DNA of 64,000 nt. Origin: Scatosoma sp045588185 (GTDB lineage Bacteria; Bacillota; Clostridia; Christensenellales; Borkfalkiaceae). Numbering within the stretch: the first letter of the stretch is position 1; every line of letters begins with the position of its first letter. The DNA is taken from contig JAZNDR010000038.1 in assembly GCA_045588185.1 (NCBI GenBank), positions 15,640 through 79,639 on the forward strand, in the 5' to 3' direction. The notes beneath the pieces are model-generated. The model saw only the letters and a program-made list of their open reading frames with translations, made no database searches and was not told the origin of the DNA. Made by a program: the position numbers and the translations under genes. Positions 34,262-43,279 of the stretch are shown here, piece by piece.

Positions 34262-36070
34262 ATGAGTGAGTTGCAGGAAAAACTCAAATTACTTCCCGAG
34301 AACCCCGGCGTATACATTATGCTGGATAAGGACGGGATTGTTATTTACGTGGGAAAGGCGCGCGTACTGAAAAACAGGGTGCGTCAGTATTTTCATTCTT
34401 CCGCGAAGCCTGAAAAGGTAGCGGCAATGGTAGAGAATATCGCCGACTTTTATTATATCATCACACAAACGGAAATCGACGCGCTCGCGCTGGAAAACAA
34501 CCTTATCAAGAAATATAAACCCAAGTACAACATTCTTTTAAAAGACGATAAAACGTATCCGTATATCAAGGTACACACCAAAGAGGAATTCCCTCGCGTT
34601 ACGGTTACAAGAAAAATCAAAAAAGACGGTAAATATTTCGGTCCGTTCATGGGCGGAGTGCGTTGCGGCGAGCTTTTGGATATTATCGCCGCCGTTTATA
34701 ACGTCCGTACTTGCTCCGTGTCGATTACCGAAAAACCGAAAAAACCTTGTCTTATGCACCATTTACACCGTTGCGGCGCTCCGTGCGCGCACTTGTGCAC
34801 GCGTGAAGATTACGCAATGCGGATAAAAAAGACGCTTTCCTTCCTCGACGGAAATTACGAGGAAGCCGAGGAAATATTACGCGAAAAAATGCTGCGTTTT
34901 GCGGAAAACGAAGAATTTGAGCTTGCGATGGAATACCGTGAAAAGCTGAATATGCTCTCCAAACTAAAATTAAAGCGTATCACTTCGCTAAACCGCGCAC
35001 TGAATGCCGACGTGATCGCTTTAAAAACCAACTATTTATATTCGGCGGTCAACGTGCTCGTAACGAGAAGCGGAATTATGCAGGGCGGGAGTAATTTTGC
35101 CTTGGAGGACGGCTCGTTTTCGGAAACGGACGCTTTGACGGCGTTCATTACACAGTATTATGCAAATCACGAATTGCCCGACGAGATAATCGTGCAGGAG
35201 ATTTGCGAAAAGGAATTGTTGGAAAAATACTTCCTTGAAAAGTTCAATAAGAAAGTAGAGATAATCCAAACCAAACAGGGCGTGAAAAAACGGCTTTTGG
35301 AAATGGCGGAAAAGAACGCAAGCGAATACTTGTCGAGGTCAATAGACAAAATCAAGCATAAGAACGATATGACGAAAAACGCGTGTGCGCGTTTAAAGGA
35401 TATTCTCGGCTTGAAAAAATATCCCAAGCGAATGGAATGTTACGATATATCCAATATCAGCGGAGTGGACAAAGTCGGTTCTATGGTCGTATTTATCGAC
35501 GGGGAAGCGGATAGAAACAGCTATCGCCGTTTCAAGATAAAAACGGTCGAGGGGGCAAACGATTACGCGTCCCATCAAGAAATGATGCGCCGCCGTCTTG
35601 CCAAGCTCGGTACGGACGAAGAAGAGCGGTTCCCTAAGCCCGATTTAATTATTATCGACGGCGGGAAAGGTCAGCTTTCCGCTGTAAAAGAGATATTCGA
35701 CGAAATGGGCGTTGCGGATATCGAGCTCATTTCTCTTGCGGAAAAGGAAGAGGAAGTGTTTACTTTGTTCTCAGCTGATAGCGTACGGATAGACCGCCGC
35801 GATTACGTTTTAAAAATGTTACAGCGTATCCGCGACGAAGCGCACCGTTTTGCAATCACCTATTTCAGGAGTTTGCACTCAAAACGCAATCTTTCGTCCG
35901 TTTTACAGGAAATAGACGGAATAGGCAAGAAAAAGCGAATGGCGCTTATGGAACGCTTCGGCACGATTGATAAAATTATGCGCGCGGAAATAGACGAGCT
36001 TTGCAAGGTGGAAGGAATAGGCATGGAGCTTGCGCAAAAAATTAAGACCTATTTTAAGGAGCAAATATAA
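34262..36070 (+). CDS. uvrC: excinuclease ABC subunit C
   Basis: This 602-residue nuclease makes both cuts in nucleotide excision repair with UvrA and UvrB. It has the GIY-YIG domain (PGVYIMLDKDGIVIYVGKAR, residues about 14-90), a cysteine cluster near 155-178 of the type seen to hold an iron-sulfur cluster, a UVR segment, the RNase H-like domain (MECYDISNISG near 390; LIIIDGGKGQ) and a C-terminal helix-hairpin-helix pair (IDGIGKKKRMALMERFG). The start matches the family, yet no ribosome site precedes it and the promoter lies so close that the mRNA should be leaderless. It leads a five-gene run to mutS2. Confidence 0.97.
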   Translation: MSELQEKLKLLPENPGVYIMLDKDGIVIYVGKARVLKNRVRQYFHSSAKPEKVAAMVENIADFYYIITQTEIDALALENNLIKKYKPKYNILLKDDKTYPYIKVHTKEEFPRVTVTRKIKKDGKYFGPFMGGVRCGELLDIIAAVYNVRTCSVSITEKPKKPCLMHHLHRCGAPCAHLCTREDYAMRIKKTLSFLDGNYEEAEEILREKMLRFAENEEFELAMEYREKLNMLSKLKLKRITSLNRALNADVIALKTNYLYSAVNVLVTRSGIMQGGSNFALEDGSFSETDALTAFITQYYANHELPDEIIVQEICEKELLEKYFLEKFNKKVEIIQTKQGVKKRLLEMAEKNASEYLSRSIDKIKHKNDMTKNACARLKDILGLKKYPKRMECYDISNISGVDKVGSMVVFIDGEADRNSYRRFKIKTVEGANDYASHQEMMRRRLAKLGTDEEERFPKPDLIIIDGGKGQLSAVKEIFDEMGVADIELISLAEKEEEVFTLFSADSVRIDRRDYVLKMLQRIRDEAHRFAITYFRSLHSKRNLSSVLQEIDGIGKKKRMALMERFGTIDKIMRAEIDELCKVEGIGMELAQKIKTYFKEQI

Positions 36071-36074
36071 AAGA

Positions 36075-36902
36075 ATGCGAAAGATAAATTACCGTATGAT
36101 CGTTTCCGATTTCGACCATACGCTCGCCAATAACGACAGCACGGTTTCGCCTGAAAACAAGAGAGCGATAGAAGAATACACCCAAGCGGGCGGGGTATTC
36201 GTGGTTTCCACGGGCAGACTCCATTACGGCATTATACCGCACGCCAAAGAATTGGGCTTAAAAGGTTTAGTCGCTTGCTGTCAAGGCGCAATTATCGAGG
36301 ATATCGAAAGCGAAGAAATGATATTAGAGGGCACGCTTCCAAGCGAACTCACCGCGCAAATTTGCGAAAAAATGGAGGGGCTGGGCTTGCATATCCACGT
36401 GTACGGCCGTGAGGATTATTACTGTAATATGGACGACGAGCCGTTAAAAATGTACGAGCATGCGGTAAGAAGAAAGGCAAAACTCGTGTTAAATATGCCG
36501 CTTTCCCAATTTGTAAGAGAGAACGGCATTTGCTCGTATAAAGTGCTTGCGATGGTCGAACCGAAGCGTAACGCGGAAATAAGAGAAATACTTTCAAAGT
36601 ATAAGTTCGAAGGCTGTAAGGTAACGAAAAGTGCGGAATACCTCGTGGAAGTCATTAACGCAAAGTATTCCAAGGGCACGGCAGTGGAATTTTTAGCGAA
36701 CCGCTTTGATATTCCGCTTGAAAAGGTGATTTGTGTGGGAGATCAGCAAAACGATATTCCTATGATACAAAAAGCGGGTTTGGGTATCGCTGTGAAAAAC
36801 GCCGACGAGGAATTAAAGAAAAACGCGCTCGTGTTCGAGTACACCAACGAAGAAAGCGCAATTGCAAAAATCATTAAAAAGTACGGATATACGGAGGAAT
36901 AA
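36075..36902 (+). CDS. Cof-type HAD phosphatase
   Basis: This 275-residue phosphatase has HAD motif I DFDHTL, motif II VSTGR and the C-terminal KGTAVEFLANRF...VGDQQNDIPM (motifs III and IV), with a type C2 cap between. Such enzymes dephosphorylate sugar phosphates, nucleotides or flavin precursors; the substrate here is unknown. The frame extends 15 codons into uvrC, but ATG 36075 has AAGGAG upstream (36057-36062) and gives the family start. Confidence 0.92.
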   Translation: MRKINYRMIVSDFDHTLANNDSTVSPENKRAIEEYTQAGGVFVVSTGRLHYGIIPHAKELGLKGLVACCQGAIIEDIESEEMILEGTLPSELTAQICEKMEGLGLHIHVYGREDYYCNMDDEPLKMYEHAVRRKAKLVLNMPLSQFVRENGICSYKVLAMVEPKRNAEIREILSKYKFEGCKVTKSAEYLVEVINAKYSKGTAVEFLANRFDIPLEKVICVGDQQNDIPMIQKAGLGIAVKNADEELKKNALVFEYTNEESAIAKIIKKYGYTEE

Positions 36903-36905
36903 GCG

Positions 36906-37829
36906 ATGAGCGGACAGGTAACGCAAAGCGTAATGTTAGATAAATTCGCCTATGATTTAGGCTTGGAAATCATTTATGCGGGCAGAGGCGTGGTTACGCT
37001 TGCAAGTATGAGCGTCGAACGCCCGGGATTACAGCTTGCAGGCGGATTCTTTAATTACTTCGATTCCCGCCGTATTATCGTGTTCGGTCTTGCCGAATAC
37101 GAATATCTCCGCACGCTTTCCTCAGAAGAGCGCAAAGAAAAAATCCGTTCGCTGTTCGAGCACGGAGAATTGCCCTGTATCATACTCAGTCGCGATCTTC
37201 CCGCACTTTCCGAGTTGGTGGAAACGGCGAAGAATTTTTCCTGCCCCGTTTTCCGTTGCCCGAAAATGACGACCGACCTTATGAGCAATTTATATATTTA
37301 TCTCAACCGACTTCTTGCGCCGTCGGTTACCGAACACGGCGTTTTGATGGAAGTTTTCGGCGTGGGGATATTGCTTACGGGTAAAAGCGGCGTAGGGAAA
37401 AGCGAAGCTGCAATGGAGCTTATCAAGCGCGGACATAGACTTATCGCCGACGACAACGTTATCATAAAAGAAATCGCAAACGAGCTGTACGGCACGGCGC
37501 CCGATATCATTCGTTACTTTATGGAGCTTCGCGGTATCGGTATCATCAACGTAAAAAGTATGTACGGCTCGGGCTCGGTACTCGACGAAAAGCAAATACA
37601 GCTCATTATTCAGTTGGAAACATGGCAACAGGGCAAGGAATACGACCGTATCGGCGACGAAGTATCCACGGCGGAATATTTCGGTATCAAGCTTCCCAAG
37701 CTCACAATCCCCGTAAGCCCCGGTCGAAATCTTGCGATACTCATAGAAGTCGCCGCCCGTAACTTCCGTTTGAAGAGCATGGGCTACGACGCGTCGGAAG
37801 AACTTATCACGAGAAGCATAGGAAGATAA
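36906..37829 (+). CDS. hprK: HPr kinase/phosphorylase
   Basis: This 307-residue enzyme phosphorylates HPr on serine and so links glycolysis to carbon catabolite control in Gram-positive bacteria. It has the P-loop GKSGVGKS near residue 160 and the signature MELRGIGIINVKSMYG, with a typical N-terminal domain before them. It starts 3 nt after the preceding gene. Its presence supports CcpA-type control of the sugar locus, though I did not identify a clear cre site. Confidence 0.97.
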   Translation: MSGQVTQSVMLDKFAYDLGLEIIYAGRGVVTLASMSVERPGLQLAGGFFNYFDSRRIIVFGLAEYEYLRTLSSEERKEKIRSLFEHGELPCIILSRDLPALSELVETAKNFSCPVFRCPKMTTDLMSNLYIYLNRLLAPSVTEHGVLMEVFGVGILLTGKSGVGKSEAAMELIKRGHRLIADDNVIIKEIANELYGTAPDIIRYFMELRGIGIINVKSMYGSGSVLDEKQIQLIIQLETWQQGKEYDRIGDEVSTAEYFGIKLPKLTIPVSPGRNLAILIEVAARNFRLKSMGYDASEELITRSIGR

Positions 37830-37831
37830 AT

Positions 37832-40048
37832 ATGTTGGAAATTCTTGCCCCCGCAGGGAACGCAGAGTGCGCCAAAGCGGCAATCCATAACGGTGCGGAC
37901 GCCGTATACCTCGGTTATCGGGCTTTTTCCGCCCGTCAGAGCGCGGAAAACTTCGAAGACGAGGGATTGCGCGAAATTATCAAATACGCGCATTTATGCG
38001 GCGTTAAGGTGTACGTGGCGATGAATACGATCGTCAAGGACGAGGAAACGGAGCCGTTTCTTCGCGCCTTGCTTTCCGTTTGGGCGTTGGGGGCGGACGC
38101 GATTATTTTGCAAGACCTTTTGCTTGGCAAAGCGGTGCACGAGAAATATCCCGAAATTATTTTGCATTTGAGCACGCAAGCGGGGATATGCAACGAAAAC
38201 GGCGCGAAATTTGCCCGCGGCTGCGGCTTTTCCCGCGTTATTTTGGCACGCGAAACACCGCTGGAAGAAATGGCGAAAATCAGTAAAATTATAGAAACGG
38301 AAGCGTTCGTGCAGGGCGCGCTTTGTACCTGCTATTCGGGACAGTGCTATTTTTCCTCGTTCGTCGGGGGGAATAGCGGAAACCGCGGGCGTTGTAAACA
38401 GCCCTGCCGTAAATTATACGCTTACGATAGAAACGGCAACACGGAAAAAAATTACGCGCTATCCTTGTCCGATCTTTGCGTGGGCGAGGATATCCGTAAA
38501 TATATCGAAGCGGGCGTAGTATCTTTTAAAATCGAAGGCAGAATGCGCCGTGCCGAATACGTGGCGGCGGCTGTGCGCTATTACCGTTTATTGCTCGATA
38601 AGGGCGAAAATATCGGTTTCGCAAAGGATAAGGAAAAGGCACTTTCCGACCTCAAACGCACCTACAACCGCGGAAATTATACCAAAGGACTTGCTTTTGG
38701 ACAGGATAAACGGTTTTTATCCACCGCCGTACAAGGACATATCGGTGAGAAAGTCGGCGTGGTAAAGGTGCAAAACGGTAAGTATTTTGTGGAAAGCGTA
38801 TTCCGTCCCCGAATAGGCGACGCGTTTAAGATACTCCGCGACGGCAAGGAACTCGGCGGGGCAACTTATGTAAAAACAGACGGGAAAGGCTTTATCCTTT
38901 TTTCCAAAGTGCGGTTAAAGAACGGCGACGGCGTATTCGTAACAACGGATACCGCCGTGAACGAACGAGTTTTAAAGGACAAAAAATTAAACAAAATCCG
39001 TATAACGCTCCGCTTTGGCGAAAACCAACGCGCCTACGCGGAGTGCGAGGGAATATCGTTATACTCGGAAACCGAATTGCAAACGGCGCAATCCCGCCCG
39101 TTGACCGAGCAAGAATTAAAGGATTGTTTCCAAAAAACGGACGGCTTGCCCGTGGAAGTGGAATTTGCCGAAGTGGATATTCAAGGGAATATTTTTATAC
39201 CAAAATCCGCTTTAAACGCGTTTCGCCGCAACTTTTATGAAAAACTGTCGGAATGCCGTCGTGCGCTGTATACATATAAAGAGCTGGAAAGTTACGCGGT
39301 AAACGGTATAAATTCTAAAACGGCAATTATGGCGGCCGATTTCGAGGGCGTCTGCGCCGATATTGCTATCTATAAACCGCAAGATTACAGTGCGCCGTTG
39401 CCTAAAAGCTTTGCACAAGGTCAATTTGAGAAATATCTCTATTATCCGCCGTTTGCAACAGCCCAAGACGAGCTTGCAATCAGCGGGAAATTATCGGAAA
39501 CGCATATAGACGGTATATATACGGAAAATTACGGCGGTATCGCTTTTGCGGAAAAACACGCCGTTAAGGCGTTCGTTGGTACAGGGCTGAATCTGTCTAA
39601 CGGTATCGCGTTGCGTGAACTTTTAAAATTGTCTTGCGTTTCCTATTATGCCGTATCCAAAGAATTGAGCGAACGGGAACAAAAAAATCTTGCGGGAGCA
39701 AACGCCTTTACGTTGACAAGCGGCGATATAAAAATAATGGACCTTTGCTATTGCCCGTTTGGAAAGACCTGTTCCATTTGCGATAAAAAAGAACGGTATC
39801 TTTTGACGGATGAAAACGGTCGGATATTTCCCGTGCGCCGTTATAAAGGCGGGGACGGAAAGTGCCGTTTCGAGGTCTATAATTGCGCGCAGCTGATAGG
39901 AACGGGCGTAAAAGGCGCGGGACAGCTTTTGGATTTAACTTTGTACGAGGATAAAGCTACGGCGATACAAGCCAAAGACGATACGGCGAAACAAAAAGAA
40001 TTATATAAAAATTATACGTCAGGGCACGGCGTGCGCGGCGTACTGTAA
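37832..40048 (+). CDS. U32-family peptidase-like protein with DUF3656
   Basis: This 738-residue protein starts MLEILAPAGNAECAKAAIHNGADAVY, the U32 pattern. The cysteine-rich block (CTCYSGQCYFSS, then CKQPCR, near residues 165-195) marks the iron-sulfur type of U32 protein. The C-terminal half matches the DUF3656 extension of the RlhA group, whose E. coli member hydroxylates a 23S rRNA cytidine. A rRNA or tRNA hydroxylation role is more likely than proteolysis. A further cysteine pair (CSICDKK) lies near residue 645. It is translationally close to hprK (2-nt gap). Confidence 0.88.
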   Translation: MLEILAPAGNAECAKAAIHNGADAVYLGYRAFSARQSAENFEDEGLREIIKYAHLCGVKVYVAMNTIVKDEETEPFLRALLSVWALGADAIILQDLLLGKAVHEKYPEIILHLSTQAGICNENGAKFARGCGFSRVILARETPLEEMAKISKIIETEAFVQGALCTCYSGQCYFSSFVGGNSGNRGRCKQPCRKLYAYDRNGNTEKNYALSLSDLCVGEDIRKYIEAGVVSFKIEGRMRRAEYVAAAVRYYRLLLDKGENIGFAKDKEKALSDLKRTYNRGNYTKGLAFGQDKRFLSTAVQGHIGEKVGVVKVQNGKYFVESVFRPRIGDAFKILRDGKELGGATYVKTDGKGFILFSKVRLKNGDGVFVTTDTAVNERVLKDKKLNKIRITLRFGENQRAYAECEGISLYSETELQTAQSRPLTEQELKDCFQKTDGLPVEVEFAEVDIQGNIFIPKSALNAFRRNFYEKLSECRRALYTYKELESYAVNGINSKTAIMAADFEGVCADIAIYKPQDYSAPLPKSFAQGQFEKYLYYPPFATAQDELAISGKLSETHIDGIYTENYGGIAFAEKHAVKAFVGTGLNLSNGIALRELLKLSCVSYYAVSKELSEREQKNLAGANAFTLTSGDIKIMDLCYCPFGKTCSICDKKERYLLTDENGRIFPVRRYKGGDGKCRFEVYNCAQLIGTGVKGAGQLLDLTLYEDKATAIQAKDDTAKQKELYKNYTSGHGVRGVL

Positions 40049-40061
40049 ACGGAAAAATAAA

Positions 40062-42452
40062 ATGAACCAAAGAGCAATCGAAAAAACTGAATTGAATAAA
40101 ATTCTTGCGATAGCGGCAGGATATGCGACCTTGTCGGGCGGGAAAAACCGCTTGGAACAAACGCAACCCACGCCGTCCGTTTCCGAAGCCAAAAAACGCT
40201 TAAAAATAACGGAGGAATGCGTAGCGTTACTCTTTTCTTACGGCGTTTCCAAGGTGGAGTATTTTCCCGAATTTTCCGACGAGCTCGGCAGGGCGAAAAA
40301 AGGTTCTGCACTATCCTGCGGCGAACTTTTAAAAATAGAAAATTTATTGCGTTCTACAAGGATTGCGCATACCGGCATATGTGCCGTTACGGACAGTGAA
40401 ATTCGCTATATGCGTGAAGTTGCGGATAAATTATATTACGACGAAACGCTAGAAGAGGATATACGCACAAAAATATTAAACGATTCGGAAGTAAGCGATT
40501 ATGCGAGCGATAAGCTGTATACGCTTCGGCGCGAGATACGCCTTTTAAACGAACGAATCAGAAATCGCCTTGCCGAATACTTGACGGGAAGCGAGGGGAA
40601 ATATTTGCAAGAAGGTATCGTTACGATGCGCGATAACCGCTACGTTTTGCCCGTCCGCGCCGAATATAAACGGAATATCAAAGGCTTTATCCACGACCGT
40701 TCGGCAAGCGGTGCAACTTTCTTTATCGAACCCGAAGAAGTTTTGGAAATGAATAACGAACTCCGTTCGCTGGCGATCGACGAAAAGGAAGAAGTGGAAC
40801 GGATTTTGGGCGAACTCTCCCGCCGAGCAGGCTTTATCGGCGACGAACTCACGACGGACATAGAACTGTTGGAAGAGATAGACGCCGCGTACGCAAGAGC
40901 GGAATACGCCTATAAGCTCGGTTGCGTGAACCCCGAGCTCAACGATACGGGAATTATCCGTATTGATATGGGCAGACACCCCCTAATTGACCGTAAAAAG
41001 GTAGTGCCCGTCAGCTTATCGCTGGGGAAAGATTACCGATTTTTGCTTATAAGCGGTCCGAATACGGGCGGAAAAACGGTTACGCTTAAAATGGTCGGAT
41101 TGTTCAGTATGATGGCGATGTGCGGACTGTTCGTGCCCGCAAAACGCGCCGTGCTGTCCGTGTTCGACGAAATCTATTGCGACGTGGGCGACGCGCAAAG
41201 CATTGAGGAAAGTTTATCCACCTTTTCTTCGCATATCACGAATATTATTCATATCGTCAATAACGCAAACGCAAGAAGCCTTGTTTTGATTGACGAGCTG
41301 GGCGGCGGAACGGACCCCGACGAAGGGCAGGCTTTGGCAAAGGCTATCGTTTCCCATTTATTAAAAACGGGCTGTGCAGGCGTAGTAACGACGCACTATA
41401 CCGCCTTGAAAGAGTTTGCGTTTTCTGCCAAAGGCATTGAAAATGCTTGTATGGAATTTGACAGCGACACGCTGCAACCTCTTTACGTGATCCGAATCGG
41501 ACTTCCCGGTTCGAGTAATGCGCTCGCCATTTCTCGCCGTTTGGGCTTAAAAGAGAGTATTTTAAACGACGCGCTTTCCAATTTATCCGCCGACGCGCAG
41601 AAGTTTGAAAATATCGTGCGGAGCGCAGAGGAAAGCCGTATCAAAGCGGACGAAACTTTGGCGGAGAGTAACCGTTTAAAAGCGGAATGGCAGGAAAAAT
41701 TACGCGAAGTGGAAACGGAAAAGGAAAAACTGCGCAAGGAAAAAGAGAAGCTGTTTACTTCGGCAAAAGCCGAGTCGAGAAGAATCGTAAACGAACGCAC
41801 TGCGGAAGCGGAAGAACTCTTGTCCGAAATTGAAAAGATATTCGAAAAAGAGAGCCTTTCCGAGGGGGATTTGATAAAGGCAAGAACGCTTAAAAACCGT
41901 TTGGGAGATAAGGCGTTTGAAACGGAAAACGAAGAAGTTTCCCGCCCGCAATACAAAAACGCTTCGCCCGAAGAAATCAAGGTCGGCAGGAAAGTATACG
42001 TAAAAAATATCAACCAAGAGGGTGTTGTGCAAAGCGTGCGTTTGCCGAAAAAGGAAGCGGAAATTTTATGCGGGAGTATCCGTGTGCGCAGTAAATTTTC
42101 CGATATTGCGCTTGTAATAGGCGGGGAAAAAGCACAAACTAATAAAAATAAGAAAAAATCGAACTTCGACAGCGTACAAATCAAAAAGTCGCTGGTGGCA
42201 AAACCCGCGCCCTCTTTGGAAATCAACGTGATAGGGCAAACCGTTCACGAGGCGTTGCCCGACGTGGAAGCGTTTATTGATTCGGCAGTGATTGCAAACC
42301 TTGAAGAAGTGCGTATCGTACACGGCGTGGGTACGGGTAAGCTCCGCGCGGGCATACACGAGTTTTTACGAACGCATAAAAACGTCGCGGAATTCCGTCT
42401 TGGTAAATACGGCGAGGGGGAAACGGGCGTTACGATCGTCAAGATAAAATAA
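40062..42452 (+). CDS. mutS2: endonuclease MutS2
   Basis: This 796-residue protein has the MutS core (helical lever/clamp), the ATPase with Walker A SGPNTGGKTVTLK and Walker B LVLIDELGGGTDP, a long coiled coil near 520-640, and a C-terminal Smr nuclease domain (VHEALPDVEAFID, IVHGVGTGKLR). MutS2 acts on recombination intermediates and on collided ribosomes in related bacteria. The ribosome site is weak, and it lies 13 nt after the U32 gene, so coupling is likely. Confidence 0.96.
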   Translation: MNQRAIEKTELNKILAIAAGYATLSGGKNRLEQTQPTPSVSEAKKRLKITEECVALLFSYGVSKVEYFPEFSDELGRAKKGSALSCGELLKIENLLRSTRIAHTGICAVTDSEIRYMREVADKLYYDETLEEDIRTKILNDSEVSDYASDKLYTLRREIRLLNERIRNRLAEYLTGSEGKYLQEGIVTMRDNRYVLPVRAEYKRNIKGFIHDRSASGATFFIEPEEVLEMNNELRSLAIDEKEEVERILGELSRRAGFIGDELTTDIELLEEIDAAYARAEYAYKLGCVNPELNDTGIIRIDMGRHPLIDRKKVVPVSLSLGKDYRFLLISGPNTGGKTVTLKMVGLFSMMAMCGLFVPAKRAVLSVFDEIYCDVGDAQSIEESLSTFSSHITNIIHIVNNANARSLVLIDELGGGTDPDEGQALAKAIVSHLLKTGCAGVVTTHYTALKEFAFSAKGIENACMEFDSDTLQPLYVIRIGLPGSSNALAISRRLGLKESILNDALSNLSADAQKFENIVRSAEESRIKADETLAESNRLKAEWQEKLREVETEKEKLRKEKEKLFTSAKAESRRIVNERTAEAEELLSEIEKIFEKESLSEGDLIKARTLKNRLGDKAFETENEEVSRPQYKNASPEEIKVGRKVYVKNINQEGVVQSVRLPKKEAEILCGSIRVRSKFSDIALVIGGEKAQTNKNKKKSNFDSVQIKKSLVAKPAPSLEINVIGQTVHEALPDVEAFIDSAVIANLEEVRIVHGVGTGKLRAGIHEFLRTHKNVAEFRLGKYGEGETGVTIVKIK

Positions 42453-42456
42453 TAAA

Positions 42457-42518
42457 ATGTCATAACCTCGGCAAAAGAAAAATAGGATATTACGGACTAT
42501 TTTTTCGAGGTATGACAT
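42457..42518 (+). other. two-storey inverted repeat covering the start of the deacetylase gene
   Basis: The outer arms 42457-42470 and 42506-42518 are complementary over 13 bp with one bulged A. An inner 8-bp stem (42478-42485 with 42497-42504) ends in a T run. The inner part can terminate mutS2 transcripts; the outer right arm contains the ribosome site GAGG and ATG 42512 of the next gene. Confidence 0.7.
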
Positions 42519-43249
42519 TGAAAAAGCAGAAAAAAACGGTAAACCATCGTTCTTTTAAGAGCGATATTGCAACCAATCTCGTGCTCGGCGTGCTCGTTTT
42601 ATCCGTCGGCGCGTTGTGTCTTGCGCCTGCGGAGGGAGTAGCGCAAAGCGGCGGGGAGAGTACGGAAATATACCGTAGCGCAGACGCTTCCTCTAACGGC
42701 GTTTCGTTGATGTTTAACGTGTACTGGGGAACGGAAGAGGTCTGCCGTATTCTAAATATATTGCAAGAACACGAGGCGAAAGCGACCTTTTTTATCGGCG
42801 GTTGCTGGGCGGACGATAACGTGGAATGTTTGCGCAAAATATATGCCGACGGGCACGAAATCGGCAATCACGGGTATTTCCATAAAGACCATTCCAAACT
42901 GTCTTTAACGGAAAATCAAAAGGAAATAGCCGCCTGTAACCGCTTTATCGAGCTGGCGATAGGCGAAAAGCCGACTCTGTTCGCGCCACCCTCAGGCGCA
43001 TACGGGGATAATATGCTTTCCGCTTGTAACGCCTTGCAAATGAAAACGATTTTATGGTCGCGAGATACGATAGATTGGCGGGATAAAAATTCCGCGCTCA
43101 TTTATACCCGCGCCACGAAAAATATTAAGGGCGGGGAATTCGTGCTTATGCACCCGATGACGGCAACGGCGGACGCTTTAAACGATATTTTGACGGAATA
43201 CGAAACGCGTTCCCTTTCCCTGATTACGGTGTCGGAAAATTTACGGTAA
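42512..43249 (+). CDS. NodB-type polysaccharide deacetylase-like protein
   Basis: This 245-residue protein has one N-terminal membrane or signal segment (LVLGVLVLSVGALCLAPA, about 24-42) and an outside NodB domain. The HxxNH-type motif is kept (HEIGNHG), as are FAPPSGAYGD, WSRDTIDW and the C-terminal LMHP. Motif I, normally TFDDG, reads MFNVYWG, so the usual catalytic and metal-binding aspartates are missing. This is a known clostridial variant as far as I recall. It may be catalytically altered or only bind peptidoglycan. ATG 42512 is only 1-2 nt from GAGG; TTG 42518 has better spacing. Confidence 0.82.
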   Translation: MTLKKQKKTVNHRSFKSDIATNLVLGVLVLSVGALCLAPAEGVAQSGGESTEIYRSADASSNGVSLMFNVYWGTEEVCRILNILQEHEAKATFFIGGCWADDNVECLRKIYADGHEIGNHGYFHKDHSKLSLTENQKEIAACNRFIELAIGEKPTLFAPPSGAYGDNMLSACNALQMKTILWSRDTIDWRDKNSALIYTRATKNIKGGEFVLMHPMTATADALNDILTEYETRSLSLITVSENLR

Positions 43250-43279
43250 AATCATTAAAAAGGATTGAAAGGAAAAACT

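Noticed and set aside
41483..42226. 247-codon serine/phenylalanine-rich minus-strand frame
   Set aside because: It is the shadow of the MutS2 coiled coil (glutamate and lysine codons read backwards).
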